A DNA stretch of 26,915 nt from positions 1 to 26,915 of the forward strand of contig CAYWPC010000025.1 of assembly GCA_964460075.1 (NCBI GenBank), given 5' to 3'. The stretch comes from JAMBLL01 sp964460075. Lineage in GTDB: Bacteria; Actinomycetota; Acidimicrobiia; Spongiisociales; UBA5794. This document shows positions 1 through 7,923 of the stretch, piece after piece. The stretch's first letter is position 1. The number at the start of each line of letters is the position of its first letter. The notes under the pieces were generated by a model. That model saw only the letters and a list, made by a program, of their open reading frames with translations, did not search any database and was not told the origin of the DNA. The position numbers and the translations under genes are program-made.

Positions 1-104
1 CCGAGGTTGTACCCGAGGTTGTACCCGAGGTCGTTGCTGAGGTCGTGCCTGAGCTCGTGGCAGAGCCTGGCGACGAAGCAGCCAAGAGTTCGGACGAATC
101 ATGA
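1..104 (+). CDS. rpsP: 30S ribosomal protein S16, C-terminal tail (partial)
   Basis: This frame is open from the left edge (codons start at base 3) and stops at TGA 102-104. The 33 visible residues are an acidic tail of E-V-V-P/A units followed by AEPGDEAAKSSDES. No catalytic or core fold residue is in view, so the assignment rests on context: the next two genes are khpA and rimM, which nearly always follow rpsP. Actinobacterial S16 proteins often carry a low-complexity acidic or alanine-rich C-terminal extension, which fits. The stop overlaps the khpA start as ATGA, indicating translational coupling. The identity is inferred; the reading frame and stop are seen directly. Confidence 0.7.
   Translation, partial: EVVPEVVPEVVAEVVPELVAEPGDEAAKSSDES
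3..62 (+). repeat. 12-bp tandem repeat in the rpsP tail
   Basis: Five consecutive 12-bp units encode E-V/L-V-P/A. The first two (3-14 and 15-26) are identical, gaggttgtaccc; the other three are diverged (gaggtcgttgct, gaggtcgtgcct, gagctcgtggca). The array begins at the window edge, so the total copy number is unknown. Confidence 0.75.
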
Positions 105-352
105 GCCAGGGCGAAATCGTCGACAAGGTCGTCTCGTACGTCGTCTCTGAGATCGTTGATGACCAGGACGCTGTCGAGGTGAATATCGTGACCGATGGCT
201 CGGACGCGGTCGTAGCTGAGGTGCGCACCGCAAAGAGTGACATGGGTCGCGTCATCGGCAAGCGAGGGCGAGTTGCGCGTGCCATCCGCAACGTTGCCGG
301 CGCTGCGGGTGACGAAGAAGGTGTCGGTGTCGAGGTCGACTTCCTCGACTGA
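101..352 (+). CDS. khpA: KH-domain RNA-binding protein KhpA (YlqC family)
   Basis: An 83-residue single KH domain protein. The KH nucleic-acid-binding loop is visible as VIGKRGRVARAIRNV (GxxG = GKRG), preceded by the beta strands VEVNIVTDG and AVVAEVRT. Length matches the family (about 75-85 residues). Known family members bind RNA, are linked to small-RNA function and cell division in Gram-positives, and sit between rpsP and rimM. The ATG overlaps the rpsP stop by 4 nt (ATGA), which supports this start and coupling. rimM begins 1 nt after its stop. Confidence 0.95.
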   Translation: MSQGEIVDKVVSYVVSEIVDDQDAVEVNIVTDGSDAVVAEVRTAKSDMGRVIGKRGRVARAIRNVAGAAGDEEGVGVEVDFLD

Positions 353-353
353 T

Positions 354-872
354 GTGTCGCTAGGTCAAGACTTCGTCCCCGTTGGTTACGTGCGCCGAGC
401 GCACGGGATCCGCGGGGATGTTGTCGTTCGGGGTCTTTCGAGAGATGCTGGCGACCGATTCGTTTCAGGACTCGACATCACAACAGGCGAGACCTCTCGA
501 CGGAAGTTGCGCATACTTGAGCAACGGATGAACGGCGCAGACTATCTCCTGCGTCTCGAAGGGATCGTGACTCGCGAGCAGGCAGAGACGTTGGTCGGGG
601 TGCAGTTCGTGATCGAGAAGTCCGAGCGCCGCGCCCTCGAGCAGGGTGAGTGGTGGGTCGAGGAGTTGGTTGGGTGTGACGTTGTCGATGCAGACGGACA
701 CGGCGTTGGCCGTGTGACCGATGTGGTAGTCGGTGCCGCACAAGACCGGATCGTCGTTGAGACGCCGGACGGAGGGCGAGGAGAAGTCCCCTTCGTCGAA
801 TCACTCGTGCCGCAGGTCGACATGGAATCTCGCAGGATCATCGTTGATCTTCCTGAAGGGCTCTTCGAATAG
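354..872 (+). CDS. rimM: Ribosome maturation factor RimM
   Basis: A 172-residue 16S rRNA processing protein that binds S19 and helps mature the 30S head. The N-terminal RimM barrel starts at the typical FVPVGYVRRAHGIRGDVVV; the C-terminal PRC-barrel covers EWWVEELVGCDVVDADG through GEVPFVESLVPQVD and RRIIVDLPEGLFE. I place the start at GTG 354, 1 nt after the khpA stop, because the family N-terminus begins there; an upstream ATG at 237 lies within khpA in another frame and would add unrelated residues. In most bacteria trmD follows directly. Here the next gene is convergent and trmD is about 18.7 kb away. Confidence 0.95.
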   Translation: MSLGQDFVPVGYVRRAHGIRGDVVVRGLSRDAGDRFVSGLDITTGETSRRKLRILEQRMNGADYLLRLEGIVTREQAETLVGVQFVIEKSERRALEQGEWWVEELVGCDVVDADGHGVGRVTDVVVGAAQDRIVVETPDGGRGEVPFVESLVPQVDMESRRIIVDLPEGLFE

Positions 873-878
873 GCCGTT

Positions 879-914
879 TCACATGACATGGGTCATATGC
901 CCGATGTCATGTGA
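879..914. terminator. 11-bp perfect inverted repeat between convergent genes
   Basis: tcacatgacat (879-889) and atgtcatgtga (904-914) are perfect reverse complements with a 14-nt centre, within which ggg (890-892) and ccc (900-902) can also pair. It fills the 47-bp gap between the rimM stop and the stop of the convergent DUF222 gene, so a bidirectional terminator is the simplest reading. There is no U tract on either strand. A protein-binding operator cannot be excluded. Confidence 0.5.
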
Positions 915-919
915 CCCAG

Positions 920-2245
920 CTATGGGGGAGGTCGAGCGTTTGTGTACGTGTGGCCGGTTGGGCTGGTCCATTGCACACTTCCGTTGATTCGACCATAGGT
1001 CCATCCATGGGTGTGCTTGAGTCGGTGGTGGTGGCGACACAGCGGCGCGAGGTTGTCATCGTTCGTTCCCCCACCGTCTTGGACTGCCTGGATGTGATCG
1101 ATGTCCGATTGCCTGGCTGGCATCCGACATCCAGGGAACACGCACATCGGATGCCTCGCCTCGACACGGCGCCGCTGGGAAGCGGATGGACGGCGCTGTG
1201 TGACACCAAGAGCGATCGGATCGCCTGAATCGGGATCGGTGATCGTGATGCGCCACTCGGCGTCAATCTGCTCTTCGCTGACGTGGCGTGCGATGTCGGC
1301 AATGACCGGCCCATACCCACCGAGTTCGCCTGGATGGTCGACGAGGCCTGTCAGTGTGGCGAGGTCGACGGTGATATCGACCACACCGCGCCCGACCGTG
1401 TGGTGGTTGACGCCGTTGAGAAGGTCGAGATACACGTCGGCGCGGAGCTGGTCCATGCTACGGGACTCACCCTTCCTTCGCAGACCGCGGGCGATGGTGT
1501 TGATCCGTCTCGTGATGGCCTGCACTCGCTCGGGCGGTAGATCCGATCCCACCAGGTGAACGGTCCCCGATTCTGTTGCTTCGATGATGATCTTGCGTTC
1601 CTCAATCGCAGACACATAGCGTGTCTTGGCATCGTCGACATCCGCTTCAATGCATAGTCGTCGTAGCCGAGCCCGGAGTTCGCCCGTCGTGAGGTCTCCT
1701 GCCGAATCGGCGATGCTGTCGAGCACATCCTGGGAGGCCGCATCCGTGAGGTGTCCTGTGGCGCGTTCGATCAACTTAGCCCTCGCAACGTCGACGATTC
1801 CGGCTTCGAGCATCCGGGCGAGCCTCGGGAGACGCCGAAAGAGCCCCAACGCGAAGGCCATTTCGATATCGGCTCCCCGACGGGTCAATCGTAGAGCGAC
1901 TCCAACCTCAGCACCGGCCGCTTCGTCTGTGGTGTGCAGTGGCATGTCTTGGCCCCGCAGGTCGGCTTCGCCGTCGGCAATCGCCGCCATGTCGCGATAC
2001 ATCTGTGCCCGATAGTGAGATGCCATTCGGTTGTGCGCCTTCAACACGACTGTTCGATCGAATGGCGACACGGCGGACACATCAATCGATGCCAACCACC
2101 CCGCCAACACAGGGCCCGGCTTCACCACATCCAAGTTGTCGGGGATCGGCTCGGACGCCGAATCGGATGGGATCTTGGTGAGGAAGCGTGCTTCCTCACC
2201 AAAGGGGACATCATCGATACAGAAACGCTCTTTCGTATCCAACAT
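920..2245 (-). CDS. DUF222 domain / HNH endonuclease (13E12-type)
   Basis: A 441-residue protein starting MLDTKERF. The long N-terminal helical part (about 60-330) fits DUF222, with segments such as AHNRMASHYRAQMYRDMAAIADG and ARAKLIERATGHLTDA. The C-terminus is a clear HNH nuclease: MCVFPGC, then DIDHIQAVQDGG, then NLAPLCRHHHRLKH, i.e. two CxxC-like zinc knuckles around the D-H/N/H core. These 13E12 proteins are abundant and often multicopy in actinobacteria; their role is unknown, though a mobile origin is often suspected. I chose ATG 2245 because TACGGT lies exactly 6 nt upstream, matching the leaderless pattern of this window; reading further upstream would run through the promoter and into the convergent-strand neighbour. 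It sits at the rimM-trmD operon break. Confidence 0.88.
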   Translation of the reverse strand: MLDTKERFCIDDVPFGEEARFLTKIPSDSASEPIPDNLDVVKPGPVLAGWLASIDVSAVSPFDRTVVLKAHNRMASHYRAQMYRDMAAIADGEADLRGQDMPLHTTDEAAGAEVGVALRLTRRGADIEMAFALGLFRRLPRLARMLEAGIVDVARAKLIERATGHLTDAASQDVLDSIADSAGDLTTGELRARLRRLCIEADVDDAKTRYVSAIEERKIIIEATESGTVHLVGSDLPPERVQAITRRINTIARGLRRKGESRSMDQLRADVYLDLLNGVNHHTVGRGVVDITVDLATLTGLVDHPGELGGYGPVIADIARHVSEEQIDAEWRITITDPDSGDPIALGVTQRRPSASQRRRVEARHPMCVFPGCRMPARQSDIDHIQAVQDGGGTNDDNLAPLCRHHHRLKHTHGWTYGRINGSVQWTSPTGHTYTNARPPP

Positions 2246-2251
2246 GACTAC

Positions 2252-2257
2252 ACCGTA
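2252..2257 (-). promoter_or_regulatory. Leaderless -10 element for the DUF222 gene
   Basis: On the minus strand TACGGT is followed by 6 nt and then ATG 2245. It fits TANNNT-N6-start. No convincing -35 and no ribosome binding site is visible. Confidence 0.55.
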
Positions 2258-2333
2258 CCGGACGGCTACGACAGATTTCACACATCCCACGACGAAGGTC
2301 GAGCGGCACTGGGTGCCGCTTGCTCGATGGAGT

Positions 2334-3524
2334 TCACCGTGCTGCGGCTCTCCACGCGTCCTTGAGCTTGACCTTCGTGCCGGTCTGCAGGAGAGCGCCG
2401 CGGTAGACCCTCGATCCGATCCACACCAAGGCAAATGCGCCAAGGACCGAGCCAACGATCGCAACGATGACCTCCCACGGCGCAGCAGCACTCGATGCGA
2501 TTCGTACCGGCATGACGAACGGAGCCCACATCGGCAGCAGCGATCCGATACTCACGATGAGACCATCCGGGTTCTCAGCCGCGGCGAACGCCAGTAGGTA
2601 TCCAGGCAGGATCACGATGATCGGACCCATGATCGCTCCTTGCAGATCCTCCTGGCGCGATACCGTCGAGCCGACGGCTGCGTAGAGGAATGCGTAGAAC
2701 GCGTATCCGAGGATGAACCAGAAGAAGACACTGCCAATTACAGGGATACCAACAGCGGCAACGTCGATATCGGCGAGGCCTGCCAACTGGGCCGAGATGT
2801 AGGCAGCCCCCATGAGGATGGCGAGCTGTGCGATGCCGAGCATGCCGATGCCGGCAACCTTGCCGACAAGAACCTGCCACGGCCGAACACGCGAAAGCAT
2901 CACCTCTACGACACGATTCTGTTTCTCCTCAACCGTACCCATTGCAACGAACTGTCCGAACATGATGATCGACAGGTACAGCACGACGGCACCGACGAAC
3001 GCCGCGCCCTTGCGGGCACTCCTTTGACGGTCGGTCGCCTCGATAGTGCCCACCGACACGGGGACGGGGTCTCGCACCGCAGCGATCTGGTCCTTGGAGA
3101 GACCGAGTTCCTCAAGCATCGACGAGGTGACGGCAGTGTCGACGGCGCGTTGGATGAGAGCGGTGAGCGCCGCAGACCTTTCTTCGTAGAAGATCACCTG
3201 ATCGCCGTCGGCAAGTACAGCCGCGGCGTCACCCGACTCGAGAGCGCTTGCTGCGTCGTCCATTGATGGGTATCGCACAACGTCGATTTCGATTCCGAAG
3301 AGCAGCCCCTGCGTCTCAAGTTCCGCATCGATAGCGGTGAGCTCGACTCCTGTGAGCCCGATTGTCGTCGCCTCGACTTCTCGATTTGCGAGGGTATTGA
3401 TGATGGGACCGGTGGCGATGATCGCAATGGCAATGATGGACATGGTCACAATGAACGGCTTCGATCGCCCTCGCTCCACGAACTCGCGCTTGGCGAGCAG
3501 CCACACCTGCGTCCAGGGACTCAC
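2334..3524 (-). CDS. ABC-2 type (NatB-like) transporter permease
   Basis: A 396-residue membrane protein. One membrane segment lies near the N-terminus (about 24-45, VTMSIIAIAIIATGPIINTL), followed by an extracytoplasmic domain of about 130 residues and five or so C-terminal segments starting at about 175 (AAFVGAVVLYLSIIMFGQFV). The signature VEEKQNRVVEVMLSRVRPWQ, coupling to the ATPase, is typical of NatB/ABC-2 permeases. The start is GTG 3524, sharing GTGA with the stop of the upstream ATPase, so both are one operon. Export of an unknown substrate is likely; NatB relatives move sodium or small toxic compounds, but the substrate cannot be read from sequence. Confidence 0.9.
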   Translation of the reverse strand: MSPWTQVWLLAKREFVERGRSKPFIVTMSIIAIAIIATGPIINTLANREVEATTIGLTGVELTAIDAELETQGLLFGIEIDVVRYPSMDDAASALESGDAAAVLADGDQVIFYEERSAALTALIQRAVDTAVTSSMLEELGLSKDQIAAVRDPVPVSVGTIEATDRQRSARKGAAFVGAVVLYLSIIMFGQFVAMGTVEEKQNRVVEVMLSRVRPWQVLVGKVAGIGMLGIAQLAILMGAAYISAQLAGLADIDVAAVGIPVIGSVFFWFILGYAFYAFLYAAVGSTVSRQEDLQGAIMGPIIVILPGYLLAFAAAENPDGLIVSIGSLLPMWAPFVMPVRIASSAAAPWEVIVAIVGSVLGAFALVWIGSRVYRGALLQTGTKVKLKDAWRAAAR

Positions 3525-4402
3525 GATCCAACCGCCTCTCTGAAGAGGTCCGTCAGACGCGGTGGCTCGAAGGCGAACCGCGTGACACTCCCTGCTGCCT
3601 CTGCTGCAGCGAGAATGTCCGCAAGGGGCGCATCAGAGGGAACCACGACATGGGCCTGGCCGTGGTTCCTCACGACTTCGATGTACTCCAGGTCCGAGAT
3701 CCACGGCCTCCCATCGACATCGATGGTGAGCCGTCGCCGAGTCGAGCGTGCCTTGATCTCATCGAGACTGCCTTCGAGCACGATCCGTCCCGCATCGATG
3801 ATTGCGACGTCCTGGCAGACGTCTTCGACGAGATCGAGCTGATGGCTGGAGAAGACGATCGTGACACCGTCCCCAGCAAGCCCTCTCAAGGTCTGGGACA
3901 GGGCGTCGACTCCGAGCGGGTCCAGCCCGGCGAAGGGCTCGTCGAGAACGAGCAGATCGGGGTAGGGCGTGAGCGCCGCGGCGAACTGAGCACGTTGCTG
4001 ATTTCCATGGCTGAGCTCCTCCAGCTTGGCGTCTGCACGACTACCGATGCCGAGCACCCCGAGCCAGTGGTTGACTGCTTCGCGCGCTTCGCCTCTGGCG
4101 AGGCCGGAGAGGCGGGCGAAGTGAACCAGTTGGGACGCGACCTTCATCTTGGGATAGAGGCCACGCTCCTCTGGCATGTATCCGAATCGAAGCCGTGTCC
4201 GTGCGTTCGGTGGCAAACCATTCCACGTCACCTCACCGCTGTCTGGCAGGACCAGGTTGAAGATGATGCGCATCATCGTCGTCTTCCCCGCACCGTTTGG
4301 ACCGAGGAAACCAAGGATGCGTCCTGGATCGACGGAGAACCCTGCACCATTGAGAGCGACGACGTCGCCGAACCGCTTGTGAACATCCGTGATCGTCAGC
4401 AC
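3521..4402 (-). CDS. ABC transporter ATP-binding protein (NatA-like)
   Basis: A 293-residue cytoplasmic ATPase that powers the NatB-like permease downstream. Walker A is GPNGAGKTT (34-42), the signature is the variant LSHGNQQ, Walker B is LLVLDEPFAGLDP and the switch histidine is in VFSSHQLD. The last 80 residues form the DUF4162-type C-terminal extension common in this subfamily. The start is GTG 4402; CATACT lies 6 nt upstream, a weaker form of the leaderless pattern. It is divergent from icmF across 69 bp. Stop and permease start overlap by 4 nt. Confidence 0.93.
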   Translation of the reverse strand: MLTITDVHKRFGDVVALNGAGFSVDPGRILGFLGPNGAGKTTMMRIIFNLVLPDSGEVTWNGLPPNARTRLRFGYMPEERGLYPKMKVASQLVHFARLSGLARGEAREAVNHWLGVLGIGSRADAKLEELSHGNQQRAQFAAALTPYPDLLVLDEPFAGLDPLGVDALSQTLRGLAGDGVTIVFSSHQLDLVEDVCQDVAIIDAGRIVLEGSLDEIKARSTRRRLTIDVDGRPWISDLEYIEVVRNHGQAHVVVPSDAPLADILAAAEAAGSVTRFAFEPPRLTDLFREAVGS

Positions 4403-4408
4403 CGACGC

Positions 4409-4414
4409 AGTATG
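4409..4414 (-). promoter_or_regulatory. Putative leaderless -10 for the ABC exporter operon
   Basis: CATACT on the minus strand, 6 nt before GTG 4402. It matches TATAAT at four of six positions but lacks the first T of TANNNT, so support is weaker than for the other sites here. Confidence 0.35.
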
Positions 4415-4459
4415 GCGGGTCCTGGATCGTAGGGTGTGCCTGAGTGCGGAGGGTCTCTC

Positions 4460-4465
4460 TATCCT
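4460..4465 (+). promoter_or_regulatory. Leaderless -10 element for icmF
   Basis: TATCCT, then gcaaac, then ATG 4472. The 6-nt spacing puts the expected transcription start on the A of ATG. This also argues for ATG 4472 rather than an in-frame GTG at 4436. Confidence 0.6.
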
Positions 4466-4471
4466 GCAAAC

Positions 4472-7400
4472 ATGGCCGCTTCAGACCACATCCGCATCGT
4501 CACCGCCACGTCACTCTTCGACGGTCACGATGCAGCGATCAATGTCATGCGCAGGATTCTTCAGGCCTCTGGGGCAGAGGTCATTCACCTCGGCCACGAT
4601 CGATCTGCGGCAGACATCGCAGAAGCAGCGGTCGAGGAGGATGCCCACGCCGTTGCGGTCACCTCGTATCAGGGTGGGCACATGGAGTTCTTCCGCTACC
4701 TCCGCCAACTCCTCGATGACGCAGGTGGGACCGAAATCGTCATCTTTGGCGGTGGTGGCGGCACCATTCTTCCTGAGGAGGGTGCCGAGCTGCTCGCCGA
4801 GGGCACGGCTCGGATCTACTCACCAGACGACGGTCGCTCTCTCGGTCTGCAGGGGATGATCGATGATCTGCTCGCATCGGCGGCACATCCTCAGCCCCCC
4901 CTTGGCAACGACATGGCAGATCGGGTCATCGAGGCTGACCACGCAGCGATGGCTAGAACGATTACCTTGGCGGAGAACGATCCCGAAGCGGGAGCCGGTG
5001 TCATGAGGATCGTCACCGGACGTGCGGCAGGGTCTCTCGCTCCCGTAGTCGGCTTTACCGGTACGGGCGGCTCTGGGAAGTCTTCGATCCTCGACGAGAT
5101 GGTTCTTCGGTTCCGGCGCGACTACCCGGAAAAATCCATTGCGGTTATCTCGGTTGACCCGTCGCGGCGTCGAACCGGAGGTGCGCTTCTCGGTGACCGG
5201 ATACGCATGAACTCGGTCGGCGGCGAGCACGTATTCATGCGCTCGCTCGCGACGCGCCAAGCGAACCTATCGATGTCACCCCATGTGGCGGACGCGGTGT
5301 CGGTGGCCAAGGCGGCAGGATTCGATCTGATCCTTCTCGAAACATCCGGTATTGGGCAATCCGATACACAAATCATCGATGCATGCGACATCTCCGTGTA
5401 CGTGATGACCCCGGAGTTCGGTGCAGCTACGCAACTCGAGAAGATCGACATGCTTGATTTCGCTGATGTGATCGTGATCAACAAGTCTGACAGGCGCGGA
5501 GCGCACGACGCGCTGCGCGACGTTCGCAAGCAGGTACGGCGCAACCGCACGGAGTTTGATCTGCCTGACGAGGATCTACCGGTCGTTGCCACGATTGCTT
5601 CGAGTTTCAACGATGCCGGTACACAGCGGCTCTACGAGCTGATCATGGATTTGGTGGGGTCTCGGGTGCCGAGCGTTTTCGAGCCTGTACCTCACCGAGA
5701 GGGCAGGAACGCGATCGAGCCGGTCATACCGCGGAATCGGGTGCGATATCTCAGCGAGATCACGGACACGATCAGGGCGTACGACGCCGACACCGCAGCG
5801 ATGGCTACCGCCGCAGGCGACCTCCAGGCTCTTAAGCAGGTGGCGAAGATCGCCGAGGATGTGGACCTGCGAGATCGCTGCAAGCAGGCTGCAGACAAGC
5901 TTCGGCCTGACGTGTCAGAAGGTCTCGACCGGTGGGATCGGGAGGTTGAGCGGTACAGCGGAGACCCGGTGAGCTACGAGGTTCGCGGTATGACCATAAC
6001 CGTCGACAACATGGTCGAGAGCCCATCAGGAACGACCTTTCCCAGGGTCATCCACCCGTCGTTGGAGGGCTGGCCCGATCGTGTCAGGTGGCTCCGTGAG
6101 GAGAACCTACCAGGGAGATTCCCATTTACGGCAGGTGTCTTCGCTTTCAAGAGAGAAGCCGAGGACCCGACGAGAATGTTTGCGGGGGAGGGGAGTCCTG
6201 AGCAGACCAACGCGCGTTTCCACTACCTGGCCGGAGGGATGCCGTTCACACGCCTGTCGACGGCGTTCGACTCGGTAACGCTGTACGGAGACGATCCCGA
6301 TGTGCGGCCTGATATCTACGGCAAGGTCGGCAACTCTGGTGTGTCGGTGTCGACGCTCGACGATGCGAAGAAGCTGTACTCGGGTTTTGATCTCGTCGAC
6401 GCGGCTACCTCGGTGTCGATGACGATCAACGGGCCAGCACCGATGATGCTCGCGTTCTTTCTCAACACTGCCGTCGACCAAGCGTGTGAGCGCTACATCG
6501 TGGAGAACGGCCTCACAGAACAAGTCGAGTCCGCCATCACGGCACGTTTCGGTCCATCCGGCGGCAACAGGCCGACCTACCGCGGGACGCTCCCTCCAGG
6601 TCACGACGGCTCGGGGTTGATGCTCCTTGGTGTGACGGGGGCCGACGTTCTGCCGCCGGAGGTGTACGAAAAGATCAAAGCCGAAACGATCGCGAGCGTC
6701 CGTGGGACCATCCAGGCCGACATCCTGAAGGAGGATCAGGCGCAGAACACCTGCATCTTCTCGACGGAGTTCGCCCTCTCGATGCAGGGTGATATCCAGG
6801 AGTACTTCGTTGAGCACGGTGTACGCAACTTTTATTCGGTCTCAATATCGGGCTATCACATGGCTGAGGCTGGGGCGAATCCGATCTCTCAGCTTGCGTT
6901 CACTCTCGCGAATGGTTTCACGTTCGTTGAGTACTTCTTGTCACGGGGCATGCAGATCGATGACTTCGCCCCGAACCTCAGCTTCTTTTTCTCCAACGGC
7001 CTCGATCCTGAGTATGCCGTGATCGGCCGTGTCGCTCGCCGGATTTGGGCGAAGGCGATGCGTGACCTCTACGGAGCGTCTGAGCGTTCACAGAAACTGA
7101 AGTATCACATCCAGACATCCGGGCGGTCGTTGCACGCCCAAGAGATCGAGTTCAACGACATTCGCACGACGCTCCAAGCGCTATACGCGATATACGACAA
7201 CTGCAATTCCTTGCACACCAACGCGTATGACGAAGCGATCACCACACCAACGGAGGAGTCGGTGCGTAGGGCGCTGGCGATTCAGCTCATCATCAACAAG
7301 GAGTTGGGGCTGGCAAGGAGTGAGAATCCGCTGCAAGGCTCAACCATCATCGCAGAGCTCACCGATCTCGTGGAGGAGGCTGTACTCACTGAATTCGACA

Positions 7401-7801
7401 GGCTCACCGACCGTGGCGGTGTCCTCGGGGCCATGGAGACGATGTACCAACGTTCCAAGATTCAGGAGGAGAGCCTTCGCTATGAACGCAGGAAGGACTC
7501 GGGTGAGCTCGAGATCGTTGGCGTGAACACATTCTTGTCACGGGATGGTTCTCCGTTCGTCCGCCCTGGCACGGTGGTGCGCTCTGATGACGACGACAAG
7601 GAACAGCTGATCCGTGACCTCAAGGCGCTTCACCAGCGAGATCCTGAGGCAACAGCTCGTGCGATTAGCCGCCTTCAAGCGGTTGCTCTCGGTGGAGGAA
7701 ACGTGTTTGCCGAGCTGATCGAGGCGTCGAAGGTGTGCTCCCTGGGTCAGATGGCGAAGGCGCTCTTCGAGGTTGGTGGCCGCTACAGGAGAAACATGTA
7801 G
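4472..7801 (+). CDS. icmF: Fused isobutyryl-CoA mutase IcmF
   Basis: A 1109-residue adenosylcobalamin enzyme interconverting isobutyryl-CoA and n-butyryl-CoA, with its own GTPase chaperone. Domains in order: B12-binding (about 1-140; SLFDGHDAAINVMRR, then SYQGGHMEFF and GGGGG); MeaI-type G domain with P-loop GTGGSGKS (197-204) and NKSDRRG; linker; mutase barrel from about 530 (KREAEDPTRMFAGEG, SISGYHMAEAGANP). The substrate-selecting pair reads Phe570 (in MFAGEG) and Gln758 (in AQNTCIF), the combination I know for isobutyryl-CoA mutases; pivalyl-CoA mutases have Leu and His and methylmalonyl-CoA mutase Tyr and Arg at these places. Length is normal (about 1090). It stands alone, divergent from the ABC exporter, with no acyl-CoA dehydrogenase next to it. 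Confidence 0.95.
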   Translation: MAASDHIRIVTATSLFDGHDAAINVMRRILQASGAEVIHLGHDRSAADIAEAAVEEDAHAVAVTSYQGGHMEFFRYLRQLLDDAGGTEIVIFGGGGGTILPEEGAELLAEGTARIYSPDDGRSLGLQGMIDDLLASAAHPQPPLGNDMADRVIEADHAAMARTITLAENDPEAGAGVMRIVTGRAAGSLAPVVGFTGTGGSGKSSILDEMVLRFRRDYPEKSIAVISVDPSRRRTGGALLGDRIRMNSVGGEHVFMRSLATRQANLSMSPHVADAVSVAKAAGFDLILLETSGIGQSDTQIIDACDISVYVMTPEFGAATQLEKIDMLDFADVIVINKSDRRGAHDALRDVRKQVRRNRTEFDLPDEDLPVVATIASSFNDAGTQRLYELIMDLVGSRVPSVFEPVPHREGRNAIEPVIPRNRVRYLSEITDTIRAYDADTAAMATAAGDLQALKQVAKIAEDVDLRDRCKQAADKLRPDVSEGLDRWDREVERYSGDPVSYEVRGMTITVDNMVESPSGTTFPRVIHPSLEGWPDRVRWLREENLPGRFPFTAGVFAFKREAEDPTRMFAGEGSPEQTNARFHYLAGGMPFTRLSTAFDSVTLYGDDPDVRPDIYGKVGNSGVSVSTLDDAKKLYSGFDLVDAATSVSMTINGPAPMMLAFFLNTAVDQACERYIVENGLTEQVESAITARFGPSGGNRPTYRGTLPPGHDGSGLMLLGVTGADVLPPEVYEKIKAETIASVRGTIQADILKEDQAQNTCIFSTEFALSMQGDIQEYFVEHGVRNFYSVSISGYHMAEAGANPISQLAFTLANGFTFVEYFLSRGMQIDDFAPNLSFFFSNGLDPEYAVIGRVARRIWAKAMRDLYGASERSQKLKYHIQTSGRSLHAQEIEFNDIRTTLQALYAIYDNCNSLHTNAYDEAITTPTEESVRRALAIQLIINKELGLARSENPLQGSTIIAELTDLVEEAVLTEFDRLTDRGGVLGAMETMYQRSKIQEESLRYERRKDSGELEIVGVNTFLSRDGSPFVRPGTVVRSDDDDKEQLIRDLKALHQRDPEATARAISRLQAVALGGGNVFAELIEASKVCSLGQMAKALFEVGGRYRRNM

Positions 7802-7886
7802 CGAACCAGTCAGCTTCGATCGCTGGCAAACACAGTGTTGGCGATGGGGAGTCACGACCTGTGCGTTCGGCGTTCCCGATCCCTCT

Positions 7887-7916
7887 TTGACATGCGAAAT
7901 CGCCAGGCATTAGGGT
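7887..7916 (+). promoter_or_regulatory. Promoter of the membrane protein / AIPSN-repeat protein operon
   Basis: A perfect -35 TTGACA (7887-7892), an 18-nt spacer and -10 TAGGGT (7911-7916), followed by 7 nt and ATG 7924. This is the most complete sigma-70-type promoter in the window and predicts a leaderless transcript. Confidence 0.65.
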
Positions 7917-7923
7917 GCGGCAC

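Noticed and set aside
2246..2491. Upstream extension of the DUF222/HNH protein by 82 codons
   Set aside because: It runs through the -10 element and overlaps the end of the ABC permease gene; residues look like shadow translation.
7819..7844. Imperfect hairpin after icmF
   Set aside because: Pairing needs a mismatch and a very small loop, and there is no U tract; too weak to call a terminator.
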